64,000 nucleotides of DNA from Delphinapterus leucas (GCF_002288925.2 NW_022098026.1:24337062-24401061), one strand, 5' to 3'. Counted from the stretch's first letter, positions 32,081 to 44,044 are shown. The notes: generated by a model from the sequence alone, not told the origin. Program-made: numbers and translations.

Positions 32081-32420
32081 TTAGAACCCAGAGCTCTTTA
32101 CTAGCAAAAGAGCGTGCATGTTTATGTCCTTTATTATCATATACAAAATCATGACTACGTCAAAGGAGCTCTGAGCTGGAAAAGGAGATTGATAAATTAC
32201 ATGTTGTTCCTATTCCCTTTGGTTCCTTTCAGTTTTATTCCTTCCTCAAAAATGTCACCATCCTTTAGCCCTGATGGGCAATTTCATCCTTTATAGATTC
32301 TAAGATGTTTTTCAAGTAGCCCTCAAAGTGGCCTCATCTCAGGCGAACTTAGAATCCACTGTGGGGTCATTAGCTTCCAGAGCTGTTGTTCCAGACTGTT
32401 TGTTTTTTAACCATGAAATC

Positions 32421-32632
32421 TTTTTTTTTTTTTTTTTTTTTGCGGTACGCGGGCCTCTCACTGTTGCGGCCCCTTGCGTTGCGGAGCACAGGCTCCGGAT
32501 GCGCAGGCTCAGCGGCCATGGCTCACGGGCCCAGCCGCCCCGTGGCATGTGGGATCCTCCCGGACCGGGGCACGAACCCATGTCCCCTGCATTGGTAGGC
32601 GGACTCTCAACCACTGCGCCACCAGGGAAGCC
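32421..32632 (-). mobile_element. CHR-type SINE with 10-11-bp target-site duplication
   Basis: It runs from a 21-nt T run (minus-strand poly-A) to the GCTTCCCTGGTGGCGCAGTG head. The flanks CCATGAAATCT (32411-32421 and 32633-32643) are identical. It lies about 370 bp upstream of the 31877-32054 exon, in the same orientation as the gene. Confidence 0.97.
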
Positions 32633-32649
32633 CCATGAAATCTATTTTT

Positions 32650-33685
32650 GAAAGGAAGTTGTAGGAAAATTTTAGAAACGTCTAGTTCAACTGAGATTAA
32701 AATTTATCCTTCATGGCTTTGGAGGTCTAGACCCCATCCTGGCTTTATCCTCAATCCTTAAGGGAATTTTGGGAAAGCATATATAATCACCCAAATTTCT
32801 AGTATCCCAAATTCAGCCATTAATATACAGGGCACCCATTGACATCCTTGGTTTAACCTGTTGTCTTGGAGTACCAACAAGGCAGTGTCCACTTGCACAA
32901 CAAAACTGTCCTCATTTGGACAATAAATTATATGGTCATCTTACTGGTATATGAAGGATAACCAGTAAATATTTGTTAAGTGAGTGAGTAAGAATATGTG
33001 AGTAAATGTTACCTTCCCCATGGGTCAGAGAATCAGGCAGTTAAATATAGTTTTGCACACAAGAAGCTCTTCCTGGCAAATGGGAACAAAGACCCACCTC
33101 TGTTCTGACTCCCTCTTTGAATTCAAGGGCACTTCTGCCTACACCTGGGTGAACTGGCTCCTGAGAAAGTAGTGGGAAAACTAACGCCTCAGAGGAGACA
33201 GACTAAAACACAATGCAACAACCACAAAACACGGGCCTGGCCCTTTAACAGAAATGAGAAAATAAAAGCACCAAAAGCTGTTTTCTTTTCAGGGAAGTCA
33301 TCTCTTGCAACTGACCCCTGATTTGATACCAGGTGGTCGATCAGGACTTCAAATTCTGGATTTCTGTCAACCCAGTGGGTGAGGGGAAGAAGGCGGAAAC
33401 AAAGGTTAAATTTTGTGGAGGGCAGTCACCTCAACAATATAACCTTTTACAAAACAGAATTCTCCCAGCTCAGTCTTGAAGGATTTTGAGGTAGTTTTTA
33501 AGTTAAATGAACAATTCAGAGGAATCACAGAATTCTATGCAAATGTGGCAGTGGATATCCTGGAAACCAGAGGAGCTTGAGATACGGATGTAGGAAGAGC
33601 CAGGGGTCCTCTGAAAAGCAGCAGTAGGATGGGAGGGAAAGTCTTTGAGAGCCCTCCACCCTGTTCTGGATAATGGTTCTATAGT
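32650..33685. other. Intronic stretch without recognised elements
   Basis: No exon, LTR or SINE consensus that I can recognise. Confidence 0.45.
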
Positions 33686-33689
33686 ATAA

Positions 33690-33830
33690 GCCCAGGAATG
33701 GCAAGAACTAGGAGCCCTGGGTTCTGACCACAGATTCGCCCCTCACTGACAGGCTGTGTGAGCTCGGGCAATTATCCTGCCCCTTCTGGGCTCTGGTTAT
33801 ATTATCTGAGATACTCACTGTGCCCTACTT
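33690..33830 (+). repeat. MIR SINE, sense
   Basis: GAACTAGGAGCCCTGGGTTC, CTGACAGGCTGTGTGAGCTC and GGGCAATTATCCTGCCCCTT follow MIR. Confidence 0.75.
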
Positions 33831-33889
33831 ATCAAGAAGGTTGGGATCTGTTGAGATGATTTGCCCTTCAGTTCAACCTCCCACTCACC

Positions 33890-34480
33890 CTTTCAGCAAC
33901 ATTTGCTTGAGCTCTGTACCAGGTCCTGGGGGGTTCAACTGGTGAGCAAAACCAGACACAGGTCCTGCCTTCATATGGCTGGTCCAGTTGGTAGAGGTAG
34001 GTACAAAATCATCTCATAATAAAATGTAGTATGTACATTTTATTTGTAGTAAGTACAAAAGGAGAGGAAATAGCATTAAGAAGGATTTCACCTGCTCAGG
34101 GAGGTCTGGAGAAGTTTTGCTGAGGAAGTAAGAATTGGTTGCTTAAAGTATGAGAAGGGGTTTACTGGGCCAGGAGGGGAAGGAAGAATGCTCCGTTCAG
34201 CGGAAAGAGCGTGTGCAAAGGTCCCGCGGTGAGGGTGAGGCAAGAATGAAAGATCGATGGGTCAATGTAGTTGAGACAGAGGGTGATGAGAACCATGGCG
34301 GAAGATGAAGTGACAGGAGAGGTAAGAGGCAGGCCCCCAGGAAAGATTTTTGCCATCATCCTAAGAGAAATGGGAAGAAATCAAAAGATTTCCAATGATT
34401 TTGATATGATCAGGTTCAAAGTTTTGATGAGATCATTTCTGACGTAGAGTGGAGAACAAGTTAGAGGATGAACGAAGCAG
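33890..34480 (-). repeat. L2 3' region, antisense
   Basis: GAGCTCTGTACCAGGTCCTG, CTGGTGAGCAAAACCAGACA, GAGCGTGTGCAAAGGTCCCG and TGATATGATCAGGTTCAAAG are reverse-complement L2. Confidence 0.8.
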
Positions 34481-34589
34481 AACTTTGAAAAGGAAGGTGA
34501 TATACTATCGAACGCCAAATGAGGGTGTGTCTGAGTTAAGGCTTTGTAATGGATAAGAAAAGTACCTTTGCCCTTAGGGACTCTCCTGC

Positions 34590-34850
34590 AAATATTTACT
34601 GGGCATTGACTCTGCGTCAAACATTCTTCATACACCATCTCAGCATTTGTTGCAATAACTCTGTGAAATAGACACCAGCAGTACAAAGTACTATTACAAA
34701 GAGAAAACCCAGGCTCAGAGAAGCTAAGCCACTGGCCCAGAGTTGCCCAGCTATAGGAGGCATAGCCTCTATAGAAGTCATCTATAGATGGCATAGACTC
34801 CATAGAGTCTATCTGACTGCAAATCTAGTGCTTTTTCACTGTATCACACC
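34590..34850 (-). repeat. MIR SINE, antisense, with internal inverted repeat
   Basis: CAAATATTTACTGGGCATTG, GAAAACCCAGGCTCAGAGAA and CCCAGAGTTGCCCAGCTATA are antisense MIR. Inside, ATAGACTC-CATA-GAGTCTAT (34793-34812) is a perfect 8-bp inverted repeat. Confidence 0.82.
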
Positions 34851-34854
34851 ACAC

Positions 34855-36215
34855 TCAAAGAGCATGCATGGTAAGACGTGATAAATGCTCTGTAAGGGAT
34901 ACGACTACAGTGCCCATAGAATTTATGGAATCAATAGGATTATTGGTAGTAATAATGGTAGTGGTGGTCATAGAATTCTGTGGTTAAGCTGCCTCTAGAA
35001 ATCTCAGTTTGGTGCTGTAGGTGTTCATGTGTGCTTTCAGAGATACACGCCTGCTCTCGCGGTTTGTCATAAAGGAACTCCCCACCTGGAGCTTTTGAGC
35101 TCTGCCCAGCCCCGCAAGGTGGTAGAGCTCAAAGCAGGCTCCCCAGGGCTGTGGAAGAAACGGAATCTGTGAGGACTTCCTGTGGCTTCTCCTCAACTCT
35201 TCCCTGGGCCTCCTTCATTACCATGCACTGTCCGCAGAGGCTTCCCGTGGCTCTGGTGGCAGGGAAGGGAGCATGACAGCCAGGATAAAGAGGCATTACC
35301 AAGTGGTAACTACCAGCCCAGAGTTTCAGTTTAATGTGATGGGCCTGCCTGCTAATTCAGGCTGACATATTGCATGATGTGGCACTTCATGGGGAAGCTC
35401 CGGGTAGGTATCTGGGGAGGGAGTGCTAATGCTTTGCCCAGATAAGGCAGGGGATGAACGTCACTCATGATATTCCAACACCATTCCCATGCCCAGGTCA
35501 AGGCTATCCACTGCCCAGTGACACCCCTCACAAGAAGGAAGAGGGAGGTAAGGCAGTTCAAGCTGGACAGGATGACCAGTTAAGAAACCCTGATGGGACT
35601 GTGTTTTCTACTACTCCTCCTGGGGCCAGGGAGGGAGAAGAGTGGGACACAGTTCCTTGAGTTTGGCCCACAGGCAACCATTTGGGCTTTCCCTGTAAGA
35701 TCATGGAGGGCTTCCTGTAGTAGCAGTCACTGCGTTACAGCACCCCTGCCCTTCAGCCCTCTCAGTAGCCGACCTCACAAGGAAGACTCCTTGTTTGCCA
35801 TTTTACAGGAAAGGGGAATTATCCTGTCTGATGTCACACAGAGAGGAAGATGAGGGGCTCAACTTGGACAATTTGGTTCCTGCGTGAGCACACGTAACCA
35901 CTGTTACAAATGAAGCTCTTAGGCTGAAATATGAGAATGTCATTTCTGCAAGTCAAAAATTGTCAAAGCTCAGTAATTTCATGCGGTTCAGCCTAACAGT
36001 TTGAAAGGACTGTGCCATATGCATGTGACACTGAATCATGGAACACTGAATCTTGGAAGGGCCACGAAAGCCTCTTTCAAGGCTGTCGTGTGTGTAAGTG
36101 TGTGTTTTGGGGGGGGGCAGAGTGGGAGGCCATGGTGTCTAGGCCTTACCCTCTTCATCATTCCTGGTAATATGTTTGGATTCTCAATCAATATCTTGCT
36201 TAAATAACTATTTCT
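34855..36215. other. Intronic stretch, mostly unassigned
   Basis: Only a weak antisense MIR piece near 35755-35860 (CCATTTTACAGGAAAGGGGA and GATGTCACACAGAG) is recognisable. Confidence 0.45.
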
Positions 36216-36219
36216 GTGA

Positions 36220-36360
36220 TTAAGGAAATTTTGAGACCAAGTGGCCCAGATAGTTCCTAAATTCTGCACATGAGGAAATCAGGAGCCCGAGAGGTGACGT
36301 GCCACGTCTATGGTCACCCAGTTGGGGTTGTCAACACAGCCTGGGTTTCTGCCACTCATC
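36220..36360 (-). repeat. MIR fragment, antisense
   Basis: CTGCACATGAGGAAATCAGG, AGCCCGAGAGGTGACGTGCC and TGGTCACCCAGTTGGGG match antisense MIR. Confidence 0.75.
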
Positions 36361-36979
36361 CCAGAGCTTCCCTTCCTCTGCCCCCCGACAGCAGGTGCCT
36401 GAGTCATTCTCCACAGAACCAGACAAACCCCAGGATCAAACCAGGACCTTTACATGGTAGTTCAAACCCTCTTTTCTGAGATATCTTGGCAGTGGCCGTG
36501 GGCCTAGACTCATCCCTGAGACAAGGCTGGTGCTGCATTGTGCTTGCGAATGAGAATGGGGGTCAGCCCTCGGCCCTCGCAGGGTACAGGTGGCTCTGGA
36601 CTGTGATGATGGAATTCATGTCCTCCCCTCAGGTGCCTCATACTCCTCCCTGACCTTGATTCAGTTTCTGCTCATCACCCGGAGCCTGATTCTGAAGGAC
36701 GAGCACCCTGGCCTGGTTGGCAAGATAATAAGCATCGTGTTAGAGTATCAGCCGAATAATGTCCCAGGGCCCAAGAGAGCAGCCTCAGAGTCTAACCTGC
36801 CACGGGGCTTACCTCAGCTGGGGTATTAGTGGATGAGAGGAGCCCAGAGCACCCCGTGGCTCCCTCCGTCACATCACTCAGGGCTCTGTTCAGTGATCAC
36901 CCCCCGAGAGAGGCCCTCCACGCCCACCCCACCTCGCATAGCACACCCTCCACTCGCCATCCTCCGACCCAGCTGACTG

Positions 36980-37175
36980 CTCATAATGTTAAGTAATTCA
37001 TCAGTGAACCCTCATCCGTCTCCTATCATTTAGCTTGGTGGATAATATGATCTCTGCTGCACAGATGAGGAAACAGAGGCCAGAAAGGTTAAGTAATCTG
37101 TATAAAGTCACACAGCTCATACTCATGCCTGGCACTCCCGACTCTGGAGTCTAAGTCCTTGGCTGCTCTGTCCTC
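36980..37175 (-). repeat. MIR SINE, antisense
   Basis: CTGCTGCACAGATGAGGAAA, CAGAGGCCAGAAAGGTTAAG, AAAGTCACACAGCTCATACT and GACTCTGGAGTCTAAGTCC match antisense MIR. Confidence 0.88.
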
Positions 37176-37512
37176 TGGGCTTGGAGGATCACCCTCAGGT
37201 GTGTGGGAGAGATAAGTACACACGTGGACGTCTCAGTGCAGGTGCACTGCCCAGGACAGTGTCAGCCAAACGGGCCACATGTCTGCTTGGGGAGCTCAAG
37301 GGGGACCTCAAAAAGGACAGGACTAGTAAGCGAGCAGGAGGTGAAGGGTTTGTGGGAATCCACCAGGCAGAAGTTGGGGGGGGGAGGGGAGGAAGCTGTG
37401 CTCCGGTCACAGGGACCGGCGTGTGCAGAGCTCGGAGGGGATGGAGCAAAGCGCATGCGTGCAAGTGTGTGATTCCGTGTGTTTCTGGGCGTGGGGGGCG
37501 GTCAGCGATTTT

Positions 37513-37880
37513 GTTATTCACTCAAAACATGGAATCAACCCCTCCTCTATATCAGACATGAAGAAAACCTGAGCTGGGTGAGGGCGTGCAGGATGGACAT
37601 CATGCTATGTGAGGTGGGGTGAGGATGGAAGGCCTCCCTCAGGGGATGACACTTGAGCAGAGAGCTGAATGGAGGGAGGGCGCCAGCCATGTGGCTTTCT
37701 GGGAAGAGCATTCCAGGCAGAGGAAACAGCAAGTGCAAAGGCCCTGAGGTTGGAATGTGCTTAGAGGGTAGGAGGAACAGTGAGGATCCTTTGTGGCTGG
37801 AGAGGGGTGAGCAGGGAAGGAAAGTGGTAGGAGATGTAGGATAAGTAGTCAGGGCTGGATCACAGGGGTAACTGTGGGGA
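37513..37880 (-). repeat. L2 3' region, antisense
   Basis: CACTTGAGCAGAGAGCTGAA, GGGAAGAGCATTCCAGGCAG, AGGAAACAGCAAGTGCAAAG and GCCCTGAGGTTGGAATGTGC are near-consensus reverse-complement L2. Confidence 0.9.
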
Positions 37881-38623
37881 TGAAGAAGACTGAGGGAGAT
37901 GCAGGGAGCTGCCCAATATGGATCCCCCTCTGTGTTAAGAAATCCCCTTCTCCTTGCTCTCTTTCCCTTCCCTCTCCCCTCCTTCTGTCTCTCCCCACCT
38001 CTTTTTCAGTTTTCCTTCCTTCGAGTCTTTCTCATTATCTTTCCTGTCTCTCCTCTTGGGAAATATAAGATCATCTGTCACCTCTCAGAACCCATTTACT
38101 AACAAAATGAATGTTGCTGTCATTTGGCTTGTTTGGTGACCACAGTGGTGATGCGTCACAGTCTTCCACGGCACCTAAGCAGGTGTTGGCGGGTCACGAA
38201 GCCCCCTTCAGAGACATACGATGAAAGAGGAGCAGAATCCTGGAAGCCCCTGAGGCCCCCGCTTTAAACGACACCTGTGAAAATGCACGGCAGGGAGAGA
38301 GGCTAGAGGTGAGGGCTCTTTACAGAGGAAAAACAACAGCTGTGCTCACCGTGGCAACATCCGGTGCCCCTGTAAGTTGACGGATTCAAGGCAAGAGTCT
38401 GAGAGAGAAGAGACGGCCGGACAGGAGCTCAAGAAAAGAAAGAAGATGGGGCCATGGAGAAGGAAGGAGAGAGGTGTCCATCAGTACAAGGATGTGAATG
38501 GATTTCAGCTATTTTGCAACTCTGGGTCAAATCTGATTGAGTTCAGCAGACAAACATGTGAATACCCTTGAAATATTAAGTACAATCAATATAATCAACA
38601 TGAAATTTGAAGAAACTGCTATC

Positions 38624-38834
38624 TTTTTTTTTTTTTTTTTTTGCAGTACGCGGGCCTCTCACTGTTGTGGCCTCTCCCGTTGCGGAGCACAGGCTCCGGA
38701 CGCGCAGGCTCAGTGGCCATGGCTCACAGGCCCAGCCGCTCCGCGGCACGTGGGATCTTCCCGGACCAGGGCACGAACCCGTGTCCCCTGCATCGGCAGG
38801 CGGACTCTCAACCACTGCGCCACCAGGGAAGCCC
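38624..38834 (-). mobile_element. CHR-type SINE with 13-bp target-site duplication
   Basis: A T run then GCAGTACGCGGGCC, ending GCCACCAGGGAAGCCC. The flanks AGAAACTGCTATC (38611-38623) and AGAAGCTGCTATC (38835-38847) differ at one base. Confidence 0.97.
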
Positions 38835-38859
38835 AGAAGCTGCTATCAATTTAAATTCA

Positions 38860-40430
38860 TGCTTGCTCCCTATCTCCTTGTCAGTATTCAACAGATGCTC
38901 CCCACTGCTTTCCCCAATAACTGAGATTACTGTATATTGAGACTGACAGGACATATTCAGGCCTGGTGTTACGGGGGTTCCATGTCATCAGTTAGGAAGT
39001 TCACGTAGGAACGTTATGACCACAAACTGGCCCCAGATAAAACCTTCCATAAACATTCATTAAGCATTTACTACGTGCTGGGCAGTTACCACACAGAGTA
39101 TCCTTATAAAGCTTAGTGGGGGCAGAGAATACACAACCCCCTACCCACCCCTTCTTGTTCATAACCAGCCCTTTTGGGAAGCTGAAACCATGTTTGTTTG
39201 ATGTAGAAAAGAAACAGGTAGGAGCTGTTCACCCTTCCCTTGGTGCAGGGAAACCCTGACCCTGGTGCTCTGGGACCACAGGTTCAAGGCCTGGTGGGGA
39301 ATCTGGGGTGATAATACCATTTCATCCAGAGGTCCTAAATGGTCTCTAGACCATTTCCAATGGAGGAAAGGGTAGAAAGTTCCAGATTTCAGCCTCACTT
39401 CAAGTTTGCCACCTTGCCTCTCCTGGGCTTCCTTCAAAAAATATCCTCTGTGACTCTCCAGCGATAATTACTGTAGGTTTGGGATAAAGCCAATAGCTAA
39501 AGAGCATCCAGACTTCATTGCCAAGGAAGAGGGAGTGAGTCATCTTGAAGATGGGAGAGCCAGTGGGGTCCTGCTATAAATATCCCTGTTCCAAAGCAAC
39601 CCAGCTTAGCGGTGCAGAGCAGCTGTCTTCAAACAGGAGAATGTTATGACTTCCCAAGAGCTATCTGGAACAGTTTTAAAGGAAACCACTTCCCCATCTC
39701 TAACTTAATATAATTTCCTTCTTAAAATCAAATCATGTCAGGACATACCCATAGCCTAGGTTCTCCTTCTCACATTTGGAAAAGAAACAAACCTTCCCCA
39801 TCCTGAATCTTACTGTGGGGCGCTATCCAAGGTATAAACACTTCAGGGAGGGACAATCAGATGGCACCTTAAATCAAAGCCCCACAAATGCCCCGCCCTC
39901 AGCTCATTATAATATGAATTTCTAATCAAATTTTACTTCTTATGTTTAATCATAATTTGTCAGAATTGCATGTTTTATGTTGTTTTGGTCAATTGTGTTC
40001 TATTAATAATTTTAGAGACAATTAAATCCACAAGAGAATTTTAAACTCTTACAGTCATAGGGAGGGAAAAAAACTACCTAGTTTTCATTGTAGAAATGAT
40101 AAAAAAAAAAGCATTTAACATTTATTTGGGGGAAGCGCAGTGAAAAATATGTAATTAAAGAAGAGAAAGGAACAACAGAAAGTTCTGACTTTTAAAGAAC
40201 CTGTTCGTTATTCTTTTAATGGATATTGATGGGTATCCAGTTACAATGGTATTTAAATTCCATGGGATGCATTAAAAAGGTGATATAACAGTTTTTATGT
40301 TTAAAATACTCCTGAAATCACATTCTCTGTATTTTAACATTCTGATGGAAGTGATTAGTTGTCTACTTAAAACATGCTCAAGAAGCTATGTGGCTTTTCA
40401 AAATTCTTCTAGTGGGCACACAAGCACAAA
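38860..40430. other. Intronic stretch, AT-rich, mostly unassigned
   Basis: A short L2/MIR-like end (CATTAAGCATTTACTACGTG) lies near 39055-39110. The AT-rich part at 39900-40300 shows no clear repeat. Confidence 0.45.
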
Positions 40431-40434
40431 ATTT

Positions 40435-40850
40435 GAAGTTGCATGGTGTTACAGAGTTTTTAGAGTCACACAGACCTGGGCTTGAATCTTGGCTGGTCTA
40501 TTTACCAACCATGTGGCCCTGGGCTTGTTACTTCATCTTTCTCCATTTCAAGGCTCCCTTCCACAATGTTAGAGGTATAGCAGCTCTCTGTACCTTTGTT
40601 GAGAAAATTTAGCACAGGGCCTGATACATACCATCTACCAAAGAGACATTTCTGGAGAGCTTACTTTTGCCAAATTGTGCTAAGCCGTATGTATACTGTA
40701 GGTATACCATGTTATTGAATCTTCACAATGACCTTAAGAGGTGGATACTAATATTGTTCCCACTTTACAGGTTTGGATCCTGAGGCAAATGAAGTGGTGA
40801 AACTTGCTCAAGGTCATACAGGTACTTGGAGGTGGAGCTACCTTTGAACT
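40435..40850. repeat. Two MIR copies, sense then antisense
   Basis: The first (40435-40640) reads CACACAGACCTGGGCTTGAA, ATGTGGCCCTGGGCTTGTTA and CTTCATCTTTCTCCATTTCA. The second, in opposite orientation, ends with CACTTTACAGGTTTGGATCC, AGGTCATACAGG and GAGGTGGAGCTACC. The facing pair forms an imperfect inverted repeat. Confidence 0.75.
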
Positions 40851-41849
40851 TGACCATCTGGCTCGAGCCCCTGTGGTAGTTATCACTAGAATCCTTCACA
40901 TTAACTTTCAATTGTCGAAAAAATGGTCCGTTCTGAGAGACTGCCTAGGGAAGATTTTCCGAATTTTTCTATAGGCTGTGGGGTTTAGGCATCCCTTTCA
41001 TCCACCCTAGGGAATTCAGTCATGATTATAGAACTTAGCAATGCTCAGGAGAAGTGGCCAAGGGAATGACTGGTCATTGGGTAGCAATTAACTTCGTTGG
41101 GAAAAAAGGTGGAAGGCTTTTCTGGTTGGGAGTTTTCCTAATAGCTTCTGTCCACATTGTCATGAAAACCTTGTACAATATGGTCGTTCATCCAATTATC
41201 AAACCAACCTGGGGGCACAGTCTGGCATTCTGTATACCCATTATCAGAGGGTAATTCAGTGTAACAAACCAAATCGAGTATGCACAAAGACTGTCAAATA
41301 AAATAAACCACTCACAAATTAAATTACTTCCCATTTTCAGTGGGAAGAATGCCAGTCATTTTTCATTTAAAAAAGTATGCATCTTAATTCCATTTTTTAA
41401 GAACATGAAAAGAAGCCTTTAAAGCCCTCTTCTGCTGTCTGTACTGAGGTTCATCTTCCCTAGGCCCATCTCTCCTGGTCCTGGGGCATGTTCTCTCAGA
41501 GAATTAATGGAGCATTAAGCCTCACCCTGGTCAGAACACTTGTTTCCTCCATGGATCAATGGTGGATGGAGCTCAGAAAGCAGGAGTGAGAGGCTGGCTC
41601 CAGTTTACAGAGACATATCAGAGCTGTTGTTTCCAGAATGAAACTGCCACTCAACACCACCCCGCCAAACCCCCAGGGAATCCCATCCAAATAATATAAT
41701 TTTTAGATTTCCTGGATCACACCCTTCAACAGCCTCAATATGTCCCTGAGTTCTTCTTTTACTGGCTTTGTCAAATAGATTGAAATAAGCCTGAGAGGAA
41801 AAACCCCTTTGGACCAGATCAGGCTTTGTGCTTCAGGGTCTTGAATATC

Positions 41850-42130
41850 TTAGGATTATATTCTTTGACACACATTAAGTGTCAGTCACTGCTCTGGGTG
41901 GTACGTGTACGGGGTGAACAAAGCAGATTAGTTGCAGCACTTAAAGTCTAATAGGGAAGAAAGACATTAATGACTTGAGGTAGACACATTGTCACACACT
42001 GTCGCTGATGCTATAAAGAGGTGTGTATTGTTTCAAGAGAGAAAAAATATTCTTTCATGAAATGAAACAGGGGCTCTAATTTAGATTGGGGAGTTAGGCA
42101 CATTGCTCTTTGAAGAAGTGACGGCTCCCT
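41850..42130 (-). repeat. L2 3' region, antisense, diverged
   Basis: GACACACATTAAGTGTCAGT, CACTGCTCTGGGTGGTACGT, GGGGTGAACAAAGCAGATTA and TAATAGGGAAGAAAGACATT are reverse-complement L2. Confidence 0.7.
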
Positions 42131-42156
42131 CAACTCGAAAAGCAGAGCCAGAAGCA

Positions 42157-42475
42157 TTGCTTTTCACTGGGGGCCAAACTGCCATCTGACAATGTCTGGA
42201 GATATTTTTGATTGTCACAATGTGACCTATACTACTGAGTAGAGGCCAAGGATGATGCTAAAAGCCCTACGATGTACAGGACAGCCTCTAGCCGCAAAGA
42301 ATTATTCTGCCCAGAGATGTGGGGATATATGTCTATGTATAACTGATTCACTTTGTTATCAAGCAGAAGAAGCTAACACACCATTGTAAAGCAATTATAC
42401 TCCAATGAAGATGTTAAAAAAAAAAAAAGAATTATCCGGCCCCAAATGTCAACAGTTCTGAGACTGAAAAATCCA
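42157..42475 (+). mobile_element. hAT-Charlie DNA transposon (MER5-like) interrupted by an L1 tail
   Basis: TTTTCACTGGGGGCCAAACT, TGACAATGTCTGGAGATATT, GTAGAGGCCAAGGATGATGC and AGCCGCAAAGAATTATTC form the left part. After the insertion, AATTATCCGGCCCCAAATGT and CAACAGTTCTGAG complete it. It is the same family as 16082-16285. Confidence 0.82.
42313..42428 (+). mobile_element. Very short L1 3' tail nested in the hAT element
   Basis: GATATATGTCTATGTATAAC, TGATTCACTTTGTTATCAAG and CACACCATTGTAAAGCAATT end in an A run. The flanks AGAATTATTCTGCCC (42298-42312) and AGAATTATCCGGCCC (42429-42443) match at 13 of 15 bases, consistent with an aged target-site duplication. Confidence 0.85.
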
Positions 42476-42631
42476 GTTCTTAAGGAAACATTTCTGGAAA
42501 TGGTCTAAATCAAAGGTGGATAAAAGAAACCCGGTATTAACTTCCACAATAGGCAGCAAAAAGTTTCAGTCCTTAAAGATCTTCTGGTTTAAAAAGTCTT
42601 TATATATTCATAAAATATAGGAAAGATCGAT

Positions 42632-42666
42632 CATCCATCCATCTATCTATCTATCTATCTATCTAC

Positions 42667-42704
<38 letters not shown>

Positions 42705-42706
42705 CT
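42632..42706 (+). repeat. TATC/CATC tetranucleotide microsatellite
   Basis: CATCCATCCATCTATCTATC starts a run of about 17 tetranucleotide units with one variant (CTAC) at about 42664. Long pure blocks suggest it is polymorphic. Confidence 0.97.
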
Positions 42707-42709
42707 CAG

Positions 42710-43460
42710 AGGCTTATCCCTTATTGCCAGCTACAAGAATAACACACAACCCATAAAAAAAATACCTGGGGAATTAATACATATTTTTTTAAACCCAATG
42801 CATCAAAGATGGTTTTTATGGCAGACTAACAATTTCATGCTCTCAGTGTCTTTGACTCCTTTTGGCCTCTCTACAGAAAAGAGAGGAAAAATATCTTTCC
42901 CTCAGAAGATGAACTCACTCTCTAATTACCAGCCCATGCAGCAGCCTGTAATTCTGCCAGTTTTATCTTGTTTTTTTTCTCCCAGACACTTCCATTTTCT
43001 GCCAACATTGCTATTTCTCAAAGCGTGTTTCCCTGCATTCTGAAAGGCATGTTCACTGCCTTTCCTGTTATTTCCCTTGATGTTTCACATTGTGTAATTC
43101 CACAGGAAAAAAGGAGACATCTTAAAATATCACAGTAGAGGAAAATTTCAATTAACGTTTATAGGTGGGGAAGGGGAGGGGGTGGGAAGAGGCTGTGTTT
43201 TAAGTCTGGTTAGGATTAATCACAAACATTGTTTTAGTTTTATTTTTTAACTGTTGTTGATGTAAGTTTTTCTGAAATCTGCCCACGCGCTTTCTCCTAT
43301 TAACAATGAGGATAAATATCACTGAATCGTTGATGATCAAGGATCAACAAGACCTCAGGAGTATCACACTATATTCTGTCATTCACTACTGCGGCTTATA
43401 CAGATCTAAGAAGATAAGTATAAATTTGATATAAACTTAAAGAATCTTAGAGTTGGAAGT
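42710..43460. other. Intronic stretch without recognised elements
   Basis: AT-rich with no clear repeat or motif cluster. Confidence 0.45.
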
Positions 43461-43461
43461 T

Positions 43462-43518
43462 ATTACACTAAAAAGTCATCAGTGTCTTTACACTAAAGAA
43501 GTCATTACACTAAAAAGG
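43462..43518 (+). repeat. Degenerate tandem repeat, three units
   Basis: TTACACTAAAAAGTCATCAG, then TTACACTAAAGAAGTCA, then TTACACTAAAAAGG. The unit is a 12-17-nt core with variable spacers. Confidence 0.8.
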
Positions 43519-43689
43519 TGTGGGTGTACACAGAGATGCATCTCTAAGACCTTTGAAACGCGGCCTCACATAGGTAGGAACAAAGCTACATACAGAACTA
43601 AACTGTGTCAGTTCTGCCTACTATGGTGGTAGTGGTTACTAGTGACATTCTGATTTAGGAGCAAAGTGACTTTTCAGGATTGCGTCGTC

Positions 43690-43880
43690 TGGTTCCCATC
43701 CCTGGGTGCACATTAGAATCAAATGAGGCTTCTTATTGAAAACTGATGCCTGGGCCCCACCACTGGGTGGCGGTGTTGGGGAGTGTTGTTAAGTCAGAAT
43801 GCCTGGGGGGTGGAACCCAAGTACTAGTGCTTGGAAAGCCTGTGGATGACCGATATGTAGAGCAAAGGCTGAGAGTCAGT
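43690..43880 (+). mobile_element. hAT-Charlie nonautonomous element (short, diverged)
   Basis: GTGCACATTAGAATCAAATG, AGGCTTCTTATTGAAAACTG and GATGCCTGGGCCCCACCACT, then AAGTCAGAATGCCTGGGG, follow the pattern of a common short Charlie-derived MER element. Confidence 0.72.
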
Positions 43881-44044
43881 GAATTGGAGGGGGTAAATGG
43901 AGGAGCTTCCATACAACAGACTCTTAACCATGGTTGGAGTATGAGATTATACTAGTTTAAAATTATTTTTAGAGTTCTATACTGATTGAGGTTTTTATGT
44001 TAATATTTTTCTAAAAACCTCTGATTTTAATAAATGGATTAAAA

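Noticed and set aside
32339..32651. Recurring reading frames such as MAHGPSRSAACGIFPDRGTN in several places
   Set aside because: They are translations of CHR SINE copies (also at 3191, 38624, 53634, 57268 and 58201), not genes.
34793..34812. Perfect inverted repeat as a regulatory hairpin or operator
   Set aside because: Only 8-bp arms within an old MIR; likely chance.
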